Of a stretch of DNA of 64,000 nt, positions 8,430-16,952 are shown piece by piece. Every line of letters begins with the position of its first letter. Position 1 is the stretch's first letter. The translations under genes and the position numbers were made by a program. The stretch is from the NCBI GenBank assembly GCA_035545855.1, contig DASZXK010000192.1, positions 1 to 64,000 on the forward strand, written 5' to 3'. The notes below the pieces were generated by a model. The model did no database searches, was not told the origin of the DNA, and saw nothing but the letters and a program-made list of their open reading frames with translations. The stretch comes from DASZVB01 sp035545855. GTDB taxonomy: Bacteria > Myxococcota_A > Polyangia > Polyangiales > Polyangiaceae.

Positions 8430-9459
8430 CCGTCGGCGCCTGCGGCCCGGCGGGTGCGGGCGACGGGGGTGCGGTCGCCGGCGCGGCGCTCACCGGCGCC
8501 GGGTCGGGAACGACCACGATGCGATCTTCCTCTTCGAGGGACAGCGCCGAGATGGCGCGGAAGGAGACGCCGTCGCAGTGGCGCTCCAGGACGACCGGGC
8601 TCACGGCCTGCACCGCGCAACGGGACGACGGGAAGTTCGGCTCGATCGCGAGCGCGAGGACCTGGGTCGCCTGACCGATGGCCTCCGCTCGGGCCAGGGC
8701 GTCCGTCGGCGAGACGGCGGAGAGAGTGACGGCTTCGCCGAGGCGCGAGAAGAGGTCGGGGCCCGTCACGTAGGCGGAGACGACGCCCCCGTTCGAGAGC
8801 TCGAGTCCGACGTCGAAGACGGCCTCCCGCGGGCTCTGCACCTTCCCTTCCGGGATGGCGTAGGAAACGACGACGGTCTTGACGCATCGATCGTCGTCAC
8901 AACGCGCCGCGGGCTCCGACAGCCGGTAGGCGAAGATCATGTCCGAATCGAGCTCCGACGTGCGCTTGCCCCACGAGCGCACCGCCGCCACGTGCTTCAC
9001 CCAGGAGACGAGCTGGGACACGAGCCTCCGACGACCCGCGTCGGCCGCGGCGAGCCTCGACTGCATCGCCTCGATCTTCGCGTCGAACGAGTGCTCCGTG
9101 CGAGCGCGGTACTCCGCGGCGAGCTCGAGCTCCACGAGGCGCGTCGCCGCGCGATCGGCATATTTTCCGTGAGGAACGACCCGGAGGAAGCCTTCGAGCC
9201 CCTGCGCGTCGTTCCAGACGCGGCCGAGCGTGTCCGGCTCGGTGCGTGCGAGATAGCTGCGAACCTCCTTCTCGTACGACCCCCGGGCCCAGCGGCTCAC
9301 GTAGTCGTAGCCGGCGCCGAGCTTGCCCCCGACGTTCTCCGCGAGGCGGAAACGCCGATACGCCGCGTACTCCTCCGGAGAGACCGTCGTGTGCCGCCCG
9401 AGCTCCGAGCAGCCGAGCACGGCGAGCGCGGCGGCGAGGAACGTAGCCCGCGCCGTCAT
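8413..9459 (-). CDS. Lipoprotein of unknown function
   Basis: 348 aa from the ATG at 9459, which overlaps the stop of the upstream gene (ATGA). The N-terminus is a lipoprotein signal, ATFLAAALAVLGCSE, with Cys17 as the lipidation site. The body is alpha/beta without repeats: a helical part (about 30-150) with an NVGGKLGAGYDYVSRW segment, then a beta-rich half with a CDDDRC pair. The C-terminus is Ala/Pro-rich. I do not recognise the family. It is the last of three overlapping envelope genes (9456-9869, 9866-10462), so the three products may act together. Confidence 0.7.
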   Translation of the reverse strand: MTARATFLAAALAVLGCSELGRHTTVSPEEYAAYRRFRLAENVGGKLGAGYDYVSRWARGSYEKEVRSYLARTEPDTLGRVWNDAQGLEGFLRVVPHGKYADRAATRLVELELAAEYRARTEHSFDAKIEAMQSRLAAADAGRRRLVSQLVSWVKHVAAVRSWGKRTSELDSDMIFAYRLSEPAARCDDDRCVKTVVVSYAIPEGKVQSPREAVFDVGLELSNGGVVSAYVTGPDLFSRLGEAVTLSAVSPTDALARAEAIGQATQVLALAIEPNFPSSRCAVQAVSPVVLERHCDGVSFRAISALSLEEEDRIVVVPDPAPVSAAPATAPPSPAPAGPQAPTVTPAR

Positions 9460-9869
9460 TTGCCCTCCGGGCAGAAGTCGCACTCCGTGGGCACCACGGG
9501 CGACTCGTCCGCCACGTACGTGGCGTAGTCGTCGCAGCTCGCGTCGAGGAGCGCGCGGAGGCACACCTCGCCGTCGTGTACGAGCGGCTGACAGTCCGCG
9601 GGGAACGCCGTCACGAGCGGCGGGTTCCGGCTGCACTGGTAGTCGCAGGTCTTCGTCGCGATCGCGCACTCGTCGCAGCGGCGGCAATCGACGGTCTTGT
9701 GCGCCGAGAAGAACCGGGGCGCGTCCAGCGCTTGCACGGGCTGTCCGCACGAGCCGATGTCCCCGGGAACGGGCGCGGCGCAGAGCAGCGCCGTGACGAT
9801 GGCGGCGCCGAGCCGACGTCTCGGACGGGGGCTCGACGGCCCCGGTCGGGGTCTCACGGTCTTCGTCAC
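9456..9869 (-). CDS. Small Cys-rich secreted protein
   Basis: 137 aa from a GTG at 9869 that overlaps the upstream stop by 4 bp (GTGA). An Arg/Pro-rich start precedes a hydrophobic segment (GAAIVTALLCAAPVPG) that could act as a signal peptide. The mature part is rich in cysteine (CRRCDECAIATKTCDYQC, then further Cys up to the end CDFCPEGK), which suggests disulphide bonds in the periplasm or outside the cell. The even, paired Cys spacing resembles small extracellular Cys-motif proteins of myxobacteria. No known family recognised. Confidence 0.65.
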   Translation of the reverse strand: MTKTVRPRPGPSSPRPRRRLGAAIVTALLCAAPVPGDIGSCGQPVQALDAPRFFSAHKTVDCRRCDECAIATKTCDYQCSRNPPLVTAFPADCQPLVHDGEVCLRALLDASCDDYATYVADESPVVPTECDFCPEGK

Positions 9870-10462
9870 AGGAACCCCTCGAAATCGTAGATCACGGCGA
9901 GCTCCGCCGACACGATGGGGATCGCCGTACGCGGCGTGTCGAGCGTGGCGGCGCCGTAGAAGAGGCTTCCGACGAGCGACGCGCTCACCGCGACGCCGGC
10001 CGTGGCGAAGAAGAGGCCGCCGGCGGCGAGCTCGAATCCGGCGTTGAGGTCCGGTTCCACGACGATGGGAACGCCCGCGCGCGCGGTCACGCCCCACCTC
10101 GGGACCGGACGGTAGAGGAATTGATAGGACGGCGTGAGGACCTCCTGGGGCACGCCCTCGAGCGCGAACGACGCGTGCAGCGAGACGCCGTGGGAAAACG
10201 GTCGCGCCGAACCGAGGAGGGCGCCGAGCTGGACGTCCGCGTACGGCGCCGTCAGCGACAGGGACTCCGCGTCGCTCCCGAGCTCGGTGCGGAGCCGGTA
10301 GGGGTTGTTGAAGCGGATCCCGCGTCCCAGGCCGAACCCGGCGAAGAGGTGGTACGGCGTGTCCGGATTCACGGGGCGATCGAGGGGCGTCGCGGACGCG
10401 CGGACGGGCGCAAGGACGCTCACGAGCGCCGCGCCCAGCCCGAACGCCCCGGATCGAGTCAC
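9866..10462 (-). CDS. Putative outer-membrane beta-barrel protein
   Basis: 198 aa, ATG start with a cleavable signal peptide (FGLGAALVSVLAPVRASA, cleavage near residue 24). The mature chain shows alternating hydrophobic/polar strands and ends in a terminal aromatic/hydrophobic strand (LAVIYDFEGFL), as many outer-membrane barrels do. About eight strands would fit. First gene of a three-gene translationally coupled set transcribed leftward. Function unknown. Confidence 0.6.
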   Translation of the reverse strand: MTRSGAFGLGAALVSVLAPVRASATPLDRPVNPDTPYHLFAGFGLGRGIRFNNPYRLRTELGSDAESLSLTAPYADVQLGALLGSARPFSHGVSLHASFALEGVPQEVLTPSYQFLYRPVPRWGVTARAGVPIVVEPDLNAGFELAAGGLFFATAGVAVSASLVGSLFYGAATLDTPRTAIPIVSAELAVIYDFEGFL

Positions 10463-10478
10463 GGTCCCCGTTCCGCTC

Positions 10479-11780
10479 TCACTTGCGACAGGCGAGCTCG
10501 ACGTCCCGCCTGCGCTTCGGGATCGCCTCCGACAGGACCCGACACCCGTCCGCCGTGACGAGCACGTCGTCCTCGATGCGGACGCCGATGCCGCGGTACT
10601 CCGCGGGCGCCTGATCGTCGTGAGCCGCCACGTAGATCCCCGGCTCGACCGTGAACACGACGCCCTCTTCCAGGGGCCGTGGCTTTCCGCCGACGAAGTA
10701 CCGCCCGACGTCGTGCACGTCCATCCCGAGGTAGTGACTCGTCTTGTGCATGTAGTAGCGCTTGTAGCGTTCCTCGGAGATGGCGGCGTCCACCGGACCC
10801 TGGACGAGGCCGAGCTCGACGAGGCCCTCCGTGATCACGCGCACGCTCTCCGCGTGAACGGCGTCGAGCGTCGCTCCGGGCTTCGTCGCGGCGATGCTCG
10901 CGTCCTGGGCAGCGAGGACGAGGTCGTAGATTCGACGCTGGGGGGGCGTGAACTCCCCGCTAACGGGAAACGTGCGCGTGACGTCGGCGGCGTAGTAGCC
11001 GTACTCCGCGCCCGCATCGACGAGGAGCAGATCCCCGGCGTCCATCTTCCGGTCGTTCTGGTGATAGTGAAGGATCGTCGAGTTCGCTCCGGAGCCGACG
11101 ATCGGCGCGTAGGCCGGCCGCTCCGAGCCGTTCCGGCGGAACACGCCGCGCAGCAACGCCTCGATCTCGTACTCGTGCATGCCCGGGCGAACCGCGGCCA
11201 TCGCCGCGACGTGCGCCTCGGCGGTGATGTCGATGGCGCGCTGGAGGAGCGCGACCTCCCCGGCGTCCTTCTTCCGGCGGAGCTCGTGGAGCACCGTCTC
11301 CGTGTCCACGATTTCCGTCGGGTACGACGACCCGCGACGCGCGCGCGGACGGGTGCGCTCGAGCGCCGAGAGCACCCGATCGTCCGCGGCGCGGTCCCGC
11401 CCGATGCGGTAGTAGAGACGATCCGCGTTCTCGAGGAAGTCCGGCAGGCGCTGCGCGAGCTCGGCGATCGGAAACGCCTCGACGGCGCCGAACTCGGCCA
11501 CGGCGCCGTCGACCCCCGCCCGGGGCCCGTCCCAGGTCTCGCGCTCCGGATCCTTCGGGCGCACGAAGAGCACGAACGGCTTTTCGTGCACGCGGGAGAG
11601 CACGAGGACGGACTCCGGTTCATCGAACCCCGCGAGGTAGTGGAAGTCGGAGTCCTGGCGGTATTCGTGCTCGACGTCGTTGTTCCGGATGGCCTGCGGC
11701 GCAGAGAAGACGACGAGCACCCCGGACTTCATCGCCTCGAGGACCCTCGCGCGACGTTCCGCGAAGACTGGATCGATCAT
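10479..11780 (-). CDS. pepP: Xaa-Pro aminopeptidase (M24B metallopeptidase)
   Basis: 433 aa, the usual length for PepP. N-terminal AMP_N domain (to about residue 165) is followed by the pita-bread M24 domain. Five metal ligands are visible: Asp255 and Asp266 (LLLVDAGAEYGYYAADVTRT), His349 (TSHYLG), Glu379 (FTVEPGIY) and Glu403 (VRIEDD). It would remove an N-terminal residue when proline is second, using two Mn ions, in the cytoplasm. It stands 16 bp upstream of the barrel-protein gene, so it may share its transcript. Confidence 0.95.
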   Translation of the reverse strand: MIDPVFAERRARVLEAMKSGVLVVFSAPQAIRNNDVEHEYRQDSDFHYLAGFDEPESVLVLSRVHEKPFVLFVRPKDPERETWDGPRAGVDGAVAEFGAVEAFPIAELAQRLPDFLENADRLYYRIGRDRAADDRVLSALERTRPRARRGSSYPTEIVDTETVLHELRRKKDAGEVALLQRAIDITAEAHVAAMAAVRPGMHEYEIEALLRGVFRRNGSERPAYAPIVGSGANSTILHYHQNDRKMDAGDLLLVDAGAEYGYYAADVTRTFPVSGEFTPPQRRIYDLVLAAQDASIAATKPGATLDAVHAESVRVITEGLVELGLVQGPVDAAISEERYKRYYMHKTSHYLGMDVHDVGRYFVGGKPRPLEEGVVFTVEPGIYVAAHDDQAPAEYRGIGVRIEDDVLVTADGCRVLSEAIPKRRRDVELACRK

Positions 11781-11793
11781 GGGCGCGAGAAGC

Positions 11794-12414
11794 TTAGTAC
11801 GGATCGCCCCCGCCGGACGGCCCCGAGCCCGCCGAGCCTCGAGCCGCGTACGGCGATCCCTTGACGCGCATGCGAGCGCCCCGCCGGAGGTACGCCGCGA
11901 CGTTCCCCCGCCCCGCGTGCGTCGAGAGCCGCACCTCGTAGTCCCCCGGTTCGGCGGGACAGAAGGGCCCCTCCTCGCCGAGCACGACCCAGCGCCGCCC
12001 TTGATTCGCGAGCGTCACGGAGACGCCTTTCGGACCGACCACCTCGGCCTCCAGATCGTCCACGGGAGCGTCCGCGACGGCGAAGACCCGGAAACAGTCC
12101 CCGCGCACGGCCGTAAACGGCAATCGAACGGGAGGGCCCGCCTCGTCGACGATCCCCGTCGCGTGCGCGTGACGATCCAGGCCCGTCACCGGCCCGCACG
12201 CGACGGAGAGCCGGAGCGCGTCCACGCGAGCGTCCCTGCCCGGCGAAAATCCGACCAGGCACGAGCGCCACGGCGACTGAGCCGAAACCGCGGAAGTCGC
12301 GGCGACCGCTCGGGTGCCGGCGCCACCCGGCGTTCCCCCTGCAGCGGACCCCGGAAGCTCGACGGCGAGGGACACGAGCGCGACGGCGAGCGCGCGGGCG
12401 TTTGACTGACGCAT
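11794..12414 (-). CDS. Secreted protein of unknown function
   Basis: 206 aa from the ATG at 12414. Signal-peptide-like start (ARALAVALVSLAVELPGSAAGG), then a low-complexity Gly/Ala/Thr region and a beta-rich mature domain with paired cysteines (SCLVG, VACGPV, GDCFRVF, GPFCPAEPGDYEVRLS). The last segment resembles an Ig-like or pre-peptidase C-terminal beta domain. The extended open frame upstream overlaps the divergent gene and is not used. Ends 14 bp before the pepP start, so both may form one leftward unit. Confidence 0.6.
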   Translation of the reverse strand: MRQSNARALAVALVSLAVELPGSAAGGTPGGAGTRAVAATSAVSAQSPWRSCLVGFSPGRDARVDALRLSVACGPVTGLDRHAHATGIVDEAGPPVRLPFTAVRGDCFRVFAVADAPVDDLEAEVVGPKGVSVTLANQGRRWVVLGEEGPFCPAEPGDYEVRLSTHAGRGNVAAYLRRGARMRVKGSPYAARGSAGSGPSGGGDPY

Positions 12415-12436
12415 CGCGCCAGGGTACTCCGTAATC

Positions 12437-12922
12437 GTGCAGAGTGAACTGCCTCCCCCGCCCTCCGGCGATCGCCCCGACAGCGACCGGGATCGGCGAC
12501 GCCTCGAGCGACTTCTTCCCGTGCTCGTGAAACGGCTGCTGGAGGCGGGGCTGGAGAAGCTCGCGGACGCGCCCGAGAACGCGCGGAACCTGGTCTCCGA
12601 GCTCAAGCTGCCCAAAGAGATCCTATCGCTCCTCCTCCAGCAGATCGACGAGACGAAGAACGGCCTCTACCGGGTGGTCGCGAGGGAAACCCGCGAGTTT
12701 CTCGAGCACACGAACCTCGCGGAAGAGATCGCCCGCGTCCTCACGACGCTCTCGTTCGAGATCAAGACGGAGGTCCGCTTCATCCCGAACGACTCGCGCC
12801 TCGGAGCATCCCCGGACGTCCGCGCGCGCGTGCGCGTGAAGAAGGGGGACTCGGAACGGAAGCCGTCGGTCCCGCCCTCGCAGCCCCCGCCTTCGGCGGC
12901 CAACGGAGAGCCCGAGACGTGA
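12437..12922 (+). CDS. Conserved helical protein, phasin-like in appearance
   Basis: 161 aa, GTG start, only 22 bp from the divergent secreted-protein gene. After a Pro/Asp-rich N-terminus, residues 25-115 are predicted almost entirely helical (LVKRLLEAGLEKLADAPENA ... IDETKNGLYRVVARETREFL ... VLTTLSFEIKTEVRFIPND), followed by a charged, disordered tail. The TLSFEIKTEVRFIPND end suggests a coiled-coil, membrane- or polymer-surface-binding protein. I do not know a characterised family. Its stop overlaps the next gene's GTG (GTGA), so it is coupled to the secreted hydrolase. Confidence 0.6.
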   Translation: MQSELPPPPSGDRPDSDRDRRRLERLLPVLVKRLLEAGLEKLADAPENARNLVSELKLPKEILSLLLQQIDETKNGLYRVVARETREFLEHTNLAEEIARVLTTLSFEIKTEVRFIPNDSRLGASPDVRARVRVKKGDSERKPSVPPSQPPPSAANGEPET

Positions 12923-15813
12923 GTCGCGCCGGGGGCCTTCCCTCGTCGCGAAAATCCCGAAGCGTGCGCCCGTCGAGAACGGGGGCAAAGACGCTCCTCG
13001 CCGCCGTCGCGCTCGCGGCGTCGCTCGTCTCCGCGCGCCCGAGCCACGCGGAGGTCGTCCTCGCGCCGAGTCCGGAAGGGTACATCGGAGCGTGGCTCCT
13101 CGCCGGGCCGCTGCCGCGCCGTTCGGGCCCCGCCGACGTGAGCATGCCGCTCCCCGCCGCAGGCGCTCCCGTCGGCGAACGGCTCGGGTGGCTCACGTGG
13201 TCGCTCCGCGACGGCGGAACGGGCCCCCTCGACCTGAACCAGAAGTTCGGACCGAAGGAACGCCGCGCCGCGCTCGCGACGGTCCTGTCCGTGCCGTCGG
13301 AGGTCGAAGCCCTGCTCCTCGTCTCCGCCGACGGCTACCTGACGGTGGGACTCGACGGACAGACCGTCTTCACGCGACCCATTCCACACCTCCGCGGCTT
13401 CGGGCTCGATCCGATCCCGCTGACGCTCGCGCCCGGCGACCACACGCTCACCTTGCTCCTCGAGCGTCGCGGCGGGCCCTGGAACGTCGAGGCGCGCCTC
13501 GTCTCCCGTGCGGACCTCGAGCCGCCGCCGGGCGTTCGTCTGAAGTATCCGGGGACGACCGACGCGGAGGCCCAGGCGCTCGCCGCGAAGCTGTCGCACG
13601 TCACGGTCCGGGCCGGGCTCGTCCCGGCGGGATACCAGCCGCGCGTCGTCGTGGAGTTCCCGCGGGGCGCCCCGGTGGACCCGTCGGTCCACGTGCAGGT
13701 CTCCGAGACGCTGAAGGGCGCGGCGCTGGGCTCGCCGATCGACGCGGGGGCGTTGCCCATCGACGGCGGCGGCGCGGAGCCGCTCACCGTGTTCCTTCCG
13801 GCGGTGCCCGCGAACCATCGCGGTTCCGTCCCGGACGACATCGCCGTGACCGTCGCTTCGGGGACGACGCGCCACTCTCCGGCGCTCGACGGGGTCGCTC
13901 CGGCCCTCGCCGAGCGCCTGCTCGCGGTCCGCGCCTCCGTCCAGGAAGGCAAGCATCCGACGCTCTACGATCCGGAGGTCGTCGTCGCGAGCGCGACGGA
14001 GCTCGTCCGCGAGCTCGGGGCGCTCGCCGATCGCGGAGACGGGTTCCTCCCTTCGGTGGAGAAGCGAGCCGCGTCGTTCGTGGACGCGGTGGAGCAGGAT
14101 CGAGACCCGATCCTGGAACCGGGAGTGCAGATCCTGGCCCTCCCGTCCCCGGTGGATGGAGAGCCGGACGGCATGCGCGTCCACGTGCCGCGGAGCTACA
14201 AGCCGGGGGAGGCGCGGAAGTACCCGCTCGTCGTCGTGCTCCACGGTTACCAGGGGAGCCCGGCGGGGGTGATGAACGCGTTCCTCGGCACGGAGTCGCT
14301 CGCTCCGCATCCGGCCGTCGACGGCTTCGTGATCGCGCCGAACGCACACGGGGACGCCTTCTACCGCGGCCCGGGCGAGGTCACCGTCATCGACGCCATC
14401 TCCTGGGCGCTCCGGACTTACCCGATCGACCCGGACCGCGTCTCCATCACCGGGATCTCGATGGGCGGCACCGGCGCGACGCACATCGCGTTCCGCTACC
14501 CGGACCTCTTCACGACCGTCGCGGCACTCGCCGGCTACCACAGCCACTTCGTCCGGCGCGACGTGACCGGAAAGCCCCTCCGCGCCTGGGAATGGATGGA
14601 GCTCTCGCGCTGGTCTCCCGTGAGCTACGCGGAGAACGGCAAGGATCTCTTTCTCTACGCGACCCAGGGGACGCAAGATCTTCCCCTGGTCCACACCACG
14701 TCGCTCGCCGACCGATGGCGAATGCTCGGCTACGACCTCAAGGAGGACTACCCGGAGATCGGGCACGACGTCTGGCGCATCGCGTGGAAGGACGCTTCGC
14801 TCTTCCCGCTCCTCACCGGAAGGCGGCGCGTCACGGATCCGACGCACATCGTCTACCGGACGGATTGCCTCCGCCTCGGCAAGCGGGCCTGGGTGAACGT
14901 GACGGACCTCGAGAGCTGGGGCGTGCCCGCGCGCGTGGACGCCAGGGTCGCCGCGAAGGACACCGTCGTCGTCCACACCAGCGGCACCGACGGGCTCCAG
15001 GTGACGCGCCCGGTGCGGTGGATCAAGGAGGCGACGCCGCTCACCGTCGTGGTGGACGGTCAGAAGTTCCCCGTCGGTACGGAGCCGACGCTCGCCGTGT
15101 CCAAGGACGCGGGCGGCAGGTGGGTCGCCGGGGCGCGGGAGCGAGCCCCGGGCGAGAAGCGCGCCGGCCTCGAGGGACCGATCCGTGACGCCTGGTCGGC
15201 GCCCCTCGCGTTCGTGTACGGCACGCTGGATCCGGCGCAGACGAACGCGACGCGCGAGCTCGCCGAGCACTTCGAGGCGCGCTACGGCGGCTCCGCGAAG
15301 TACCCGGTGATTGCGGACGTGGCCCTCCCGAAGTCGATGATGGACACGCACTCGCTGTTCCTGGTCGGCTCCCCCGCGGCGAACGCCGTCGTCCGCGACC
15401 TGGACGCGGGCCTGACGTTCGGCATCACGGACGCGGGCGTGCGCGAGCCGCGCGGCACCCTCACCGGAGACGACGAGCTCGGCTTCCTCTACGTCCAGCC
15501 GAACCCGTGGAACCCGTCACGGTACGTCGTCTTGCTCGAGGCGAAGAACGCGCGCGGACTCTTCCGCGCGCTCTCGCTCCCGATGCAGCTCCCCGACTTC
15601 ATCGTCTACGATTCGAGGGTCGCTCCTGCGGCGGGCCAGCAGGTCCTCGCGGACGCGAGTGTCCTCGCGGCCGGCTATTTCGATCGGAACTGGGCGCTTC
15701 CTGCCGACTTCTCGGACCGGATTGCGATATCTGCGGGGCGCGACGGCTCCTGGTGGGTTCCGCCTTCGGAACCCCGTACTCCCGCCGGAGCTCCGAAAGC
15801 TCCGCCTCCGTGA
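12919..15813 (+). CDS. Large secreted alpha/beta-hydrolase (esterase/peptidase-like)
   Basis: 964 aa from GTG 12919 (GTGA overlap with the preceding stop). Signal sequence about residues 24-45 (TLLAAVALAASLVSARPSHA). Residues 50-400 form a beta-rich N-terminal region. Residues 400-640 carry an alpha/beta hydrolase of the PHB-depolymerase/esterase-D type, with YPLVVVLHGYQGSPAG, the nucleophile elbow GISMGG (Ser514) and a histidine loop at His616 (IGHDVW). The C-terminal third resembles the domain often found after such hydrolases in large secreted peptidases. Probably acts outside the cytoplasm on an ester or peptide; substrate unknown. The last 215 bp overlap the rluB-type gene on the other strand, yet the residues there (DFIVYDSRVAPAAGQQV) look like real protein. 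Confidence 0.8.
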   Translation: MSRAGGLPSSRKSRSVRPSRTGAKTLLAAVALAASLVSARPSHAEVVLAPSPEGYIGAWLLAGPLPRRSGPADVSMPLPAAGAPVGERLGWLTWSLRDGGTGPLDLNQKFGPKERRAALATVLSVPSEVEALLLVSADGYLTVGLDGQTVFTRPIPHLRGFGLDPIPLTLAPGDHTLTLLLERRGGPWNVEARLVSRADLEPPPGVRLKYPGTTDAEAQALAAKLSHVTVRAGLVPAGYQPRVVVEFPRGAPVDPSVHVQVSETLKGAALGSPIDAGALPIDGGGAEPLTVFLPAVPANHRGSVPDDIAVTVASGTTRHSPALDGVAPALAERLLAVRASVQEGKHPTLYDPEVVVASATELVRELGALADRGDGFLPSVEKRAASFVDAVEQDRDPILEPGVQILALPSPVDGEPDGMRVHVPRSYKPGEARKYPLVVVLHGYQGSPAGVMNAFLGTESLAPHPAVDGFVIAPNAHGDAFYRGPGEVTVIDAISWALRTYPIDPDRVSITGISMGGTGATHIAFRYPDLFTTVAALAGYHSHFVRRDVTGKPLRAWEWMELSRWSPVSYAENGKDLFLYATQGTQDLPLVHTTSLADRWRMLGYDLKEDYPEIGHDVWRIAWKDASLFPLLTGRRRVTDPTHIVYRTDCLRLGKRAWVNVTDLESWGVPARVDARVAAKDTVVVHTSGTDGLQVTRPVRWIKEATPLTVVVDGQKFPVGTEPTLAVSKDAGGRWVAGARERAPGEKRAGLEGPIRDAWSAPLAFVYGTLDPAQTNATRELAEHFEARYGGSAKYPVIADVALPKSMMDTHSLFLVGSPAANAVVRDLDAGLTFGITDAGVREPRGTLTGDDELGFLYVQPNPWNPSRYVVLLEAKNARGLFRALSLPMQLPDFIVYDSRVAPAAGQQVLADASVLAAGYFDRNWALPADFSDRIAISAGRDGSWWVPPSEPRTPAGAPKAPPP

Positions 15814-16501
15814 GGGGGCGAGCTTCGCCCGGACGAAGTCCCTCGCTCGTGATGCCGGCGAAAGACAGGCGGGACAGCCGCATGACGGGGAAGCCCGTCG
15901 CCTCGCCGAGCCGGTGAATCTGCCGGTTCTTCCCCTCGCGGAGGACGATCTCGAGCCACGTCTTGTCGCCTTCGTAGCGGAGGACGCTCACCTCCGCGGG
16001 GCGCGTCTTCCGCCCGTTCACCTCGATCGGCTCCTGCCAGCGCTCGAGGTCCTTCTCGCCGACCTTGCCCTGCACCTTGGCGACGTACACCTTCGGCGAT
16101 TCCTTCCTCGGATGAAGGAGCCCGAGCGCGAAGTCGCCGTCGTTCGTGAGGAGGAGCGTGCCGCTCGTGTGGAAGTCGAGACGACCCACGGGGACGACAC
16201 GCGCCGGGACCTTCTTCAGGTATTCCGCGACCGTCGGTCGCCCCGCGGGATCGCTCATGGTGCTGACGACGTTTCGCGGCTTGTTGAAGACGAGGTAGTG
16301 CTTCTCTTCCGCGAACACGCGCTTGCCGTCGATCTCGACCCGCGACGTCTCCGGATCGGCCCGACTGCCGAGCTCCGTGACGACCTTGCCGTCCACGGTG
16401 ACCCGCCCCGCGACGATGAGCGCCTCCGCCTTTCGGCGGGACGCGACTCCGGCGCGAGCGAGGATCTTCTGAAGGCGTTCTCCGGCCACCGGGGCGCCCA
16501 T
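15599..16501 (-). CDS. RluB/RsuA-family 23S rRNA pseudouridine synthase
   Basis: 300 aa from ATG 16501, chosen because the minus strand has GGGGGTT about 7 nt upstream and the S4 domain begins directly after it (GERLQKILARAGVASRRKAE). An earlier ATG at 16576 would overlap the divergent cupin. S4 domain about 7-65, then the catalytic domain with GRLDFHTSGTLLLTNDGD, whose Asp is the catalytic residue, and ILREGKNRQIHR-type motif VLREGKNRQIHRLGEA. The C-terminal 60 residues are an Arg/Ser/Pro-rich tail, common in RluB. That tail is encoded opposite the end of the secreted hydrolase gene. Likely modifies a uridine in 23S rRNA helix 90, as E. coli RluB does. Confidence 0.9.
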   Translation of the reverse strand: MGAPVAGERLQKILARAGVASRRKAEALIVAGRVTVDGKVVTELGSRADPETSRVEIDGKRVFAEEKHYLVFNKPRNVVSTMSDPAGRPTVAEYLKKVPARVVPVGRLDFHTSGTLLLTNDGDFALGLLHPRKESPKVYVAKVQGKVGEKDLERWQEPIEVNGRKTRPAEVSVLRYEGDKTWLEIVLREGKNRQIHRLGEATGFPVMRLSRLSFAGITSEGLRPGEARPLTEAELSELRREYGVPKAEPTRSRRAPQISQSGPRSRQEAPSSDRNSRPRGHSRPRGPAGPPQERPSNRRR

Positions 16502-16574
16502 TAACAGAACCCCCACCCCCGCGGTACCCGGAACGCCCTTTCCGCGCGCGGCGCGTCGCGCTAGGGAGTCCGCC

Positions 16575-16928
16575 ATGCGTCGCGTCGAGAAACCCTGGGG
16601 TCACGAGCTGATCTGGGCCGAAACGGACCGCTACGTCGCGAAGATGCTCTTCGTCGCGAAGGGCCAGCGGCTGAGCCGGCAGTACCACCGGAAGAAGGAC
16701 GAGACGTTCTTCGTCGAAACCGGGGAACTCACGCTCGAGATCGGGCAGGCCCCGTCGATCCAGACGCTGGAGCTCAAGCCGGGGGACAGCTTCCACTGCC
16801 CCCCCGGAACCGTCCACCGGATGGTCGGAAAGACGGACGTCCGCGTCTTCGAGGTGTCCACCCCGGAGATCGACGACGTCGTCCGCCTCGAAGACGCTTA
16901 CGGCCGCGAAGGCACCGACGCTCCCTGA
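16575..16928 (+). CDS. Small cupin, phosphomannose-isomerase type II C-terminal-like
   Basis: 117 aa single cupin. Starts VEKPWGHELIWAETDRYVAK, the signature of the mannose-6-phosphate isomerase cupin branch. The metal-binding motifs are present: QYHRKKDETFFVETGELTLE (two His/Glu of motif 1) and PGDSFHCPPGTVHRM (motif 2 His). It could isomerise or epimerise a sugar phosphate, or bind a sugar nucleotide. The single-domain form is known without a firm function. 73 bp separate it from the divergent rluB-type start. Confidence 0.8.
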   Translation: MRRVEKPWGHELIWAETDRYVAKMLFVAKGQRLSRQYHRKKDETFFVETGELTLEIGQAPSIQTLELKPGDSFHCPPGTVHRMVGKTDVRVFEVSTPEIDDVVRLEDAYGREGTDAP

Positions 16929-16952
16929 GCGCCGCCCCCGGGCGCGCCTCCG

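Noticed and set aside
8413..9750. Longer start for the lipoprotein gene (9750)
   Set aside because: The extra N-terminal residues are an Arg-rich shadow of the neighbouring frame; the lipobox after ATG 9459 marks the real start.
12667..15351. Minus-strand open frame of 894 codons opposite the hydrolase
   Set aside because: Arg/His-rich nonsense translation; the plus strand has signal peptide, GISMGG and hydrolase motifs.
15599..16576. A frameshift at the end of the secreted hydrolase or the rluB-type gene
   Set aside because: Both frames stay open to their own stop and both translations remain protein-like; a simple overlap explains it.
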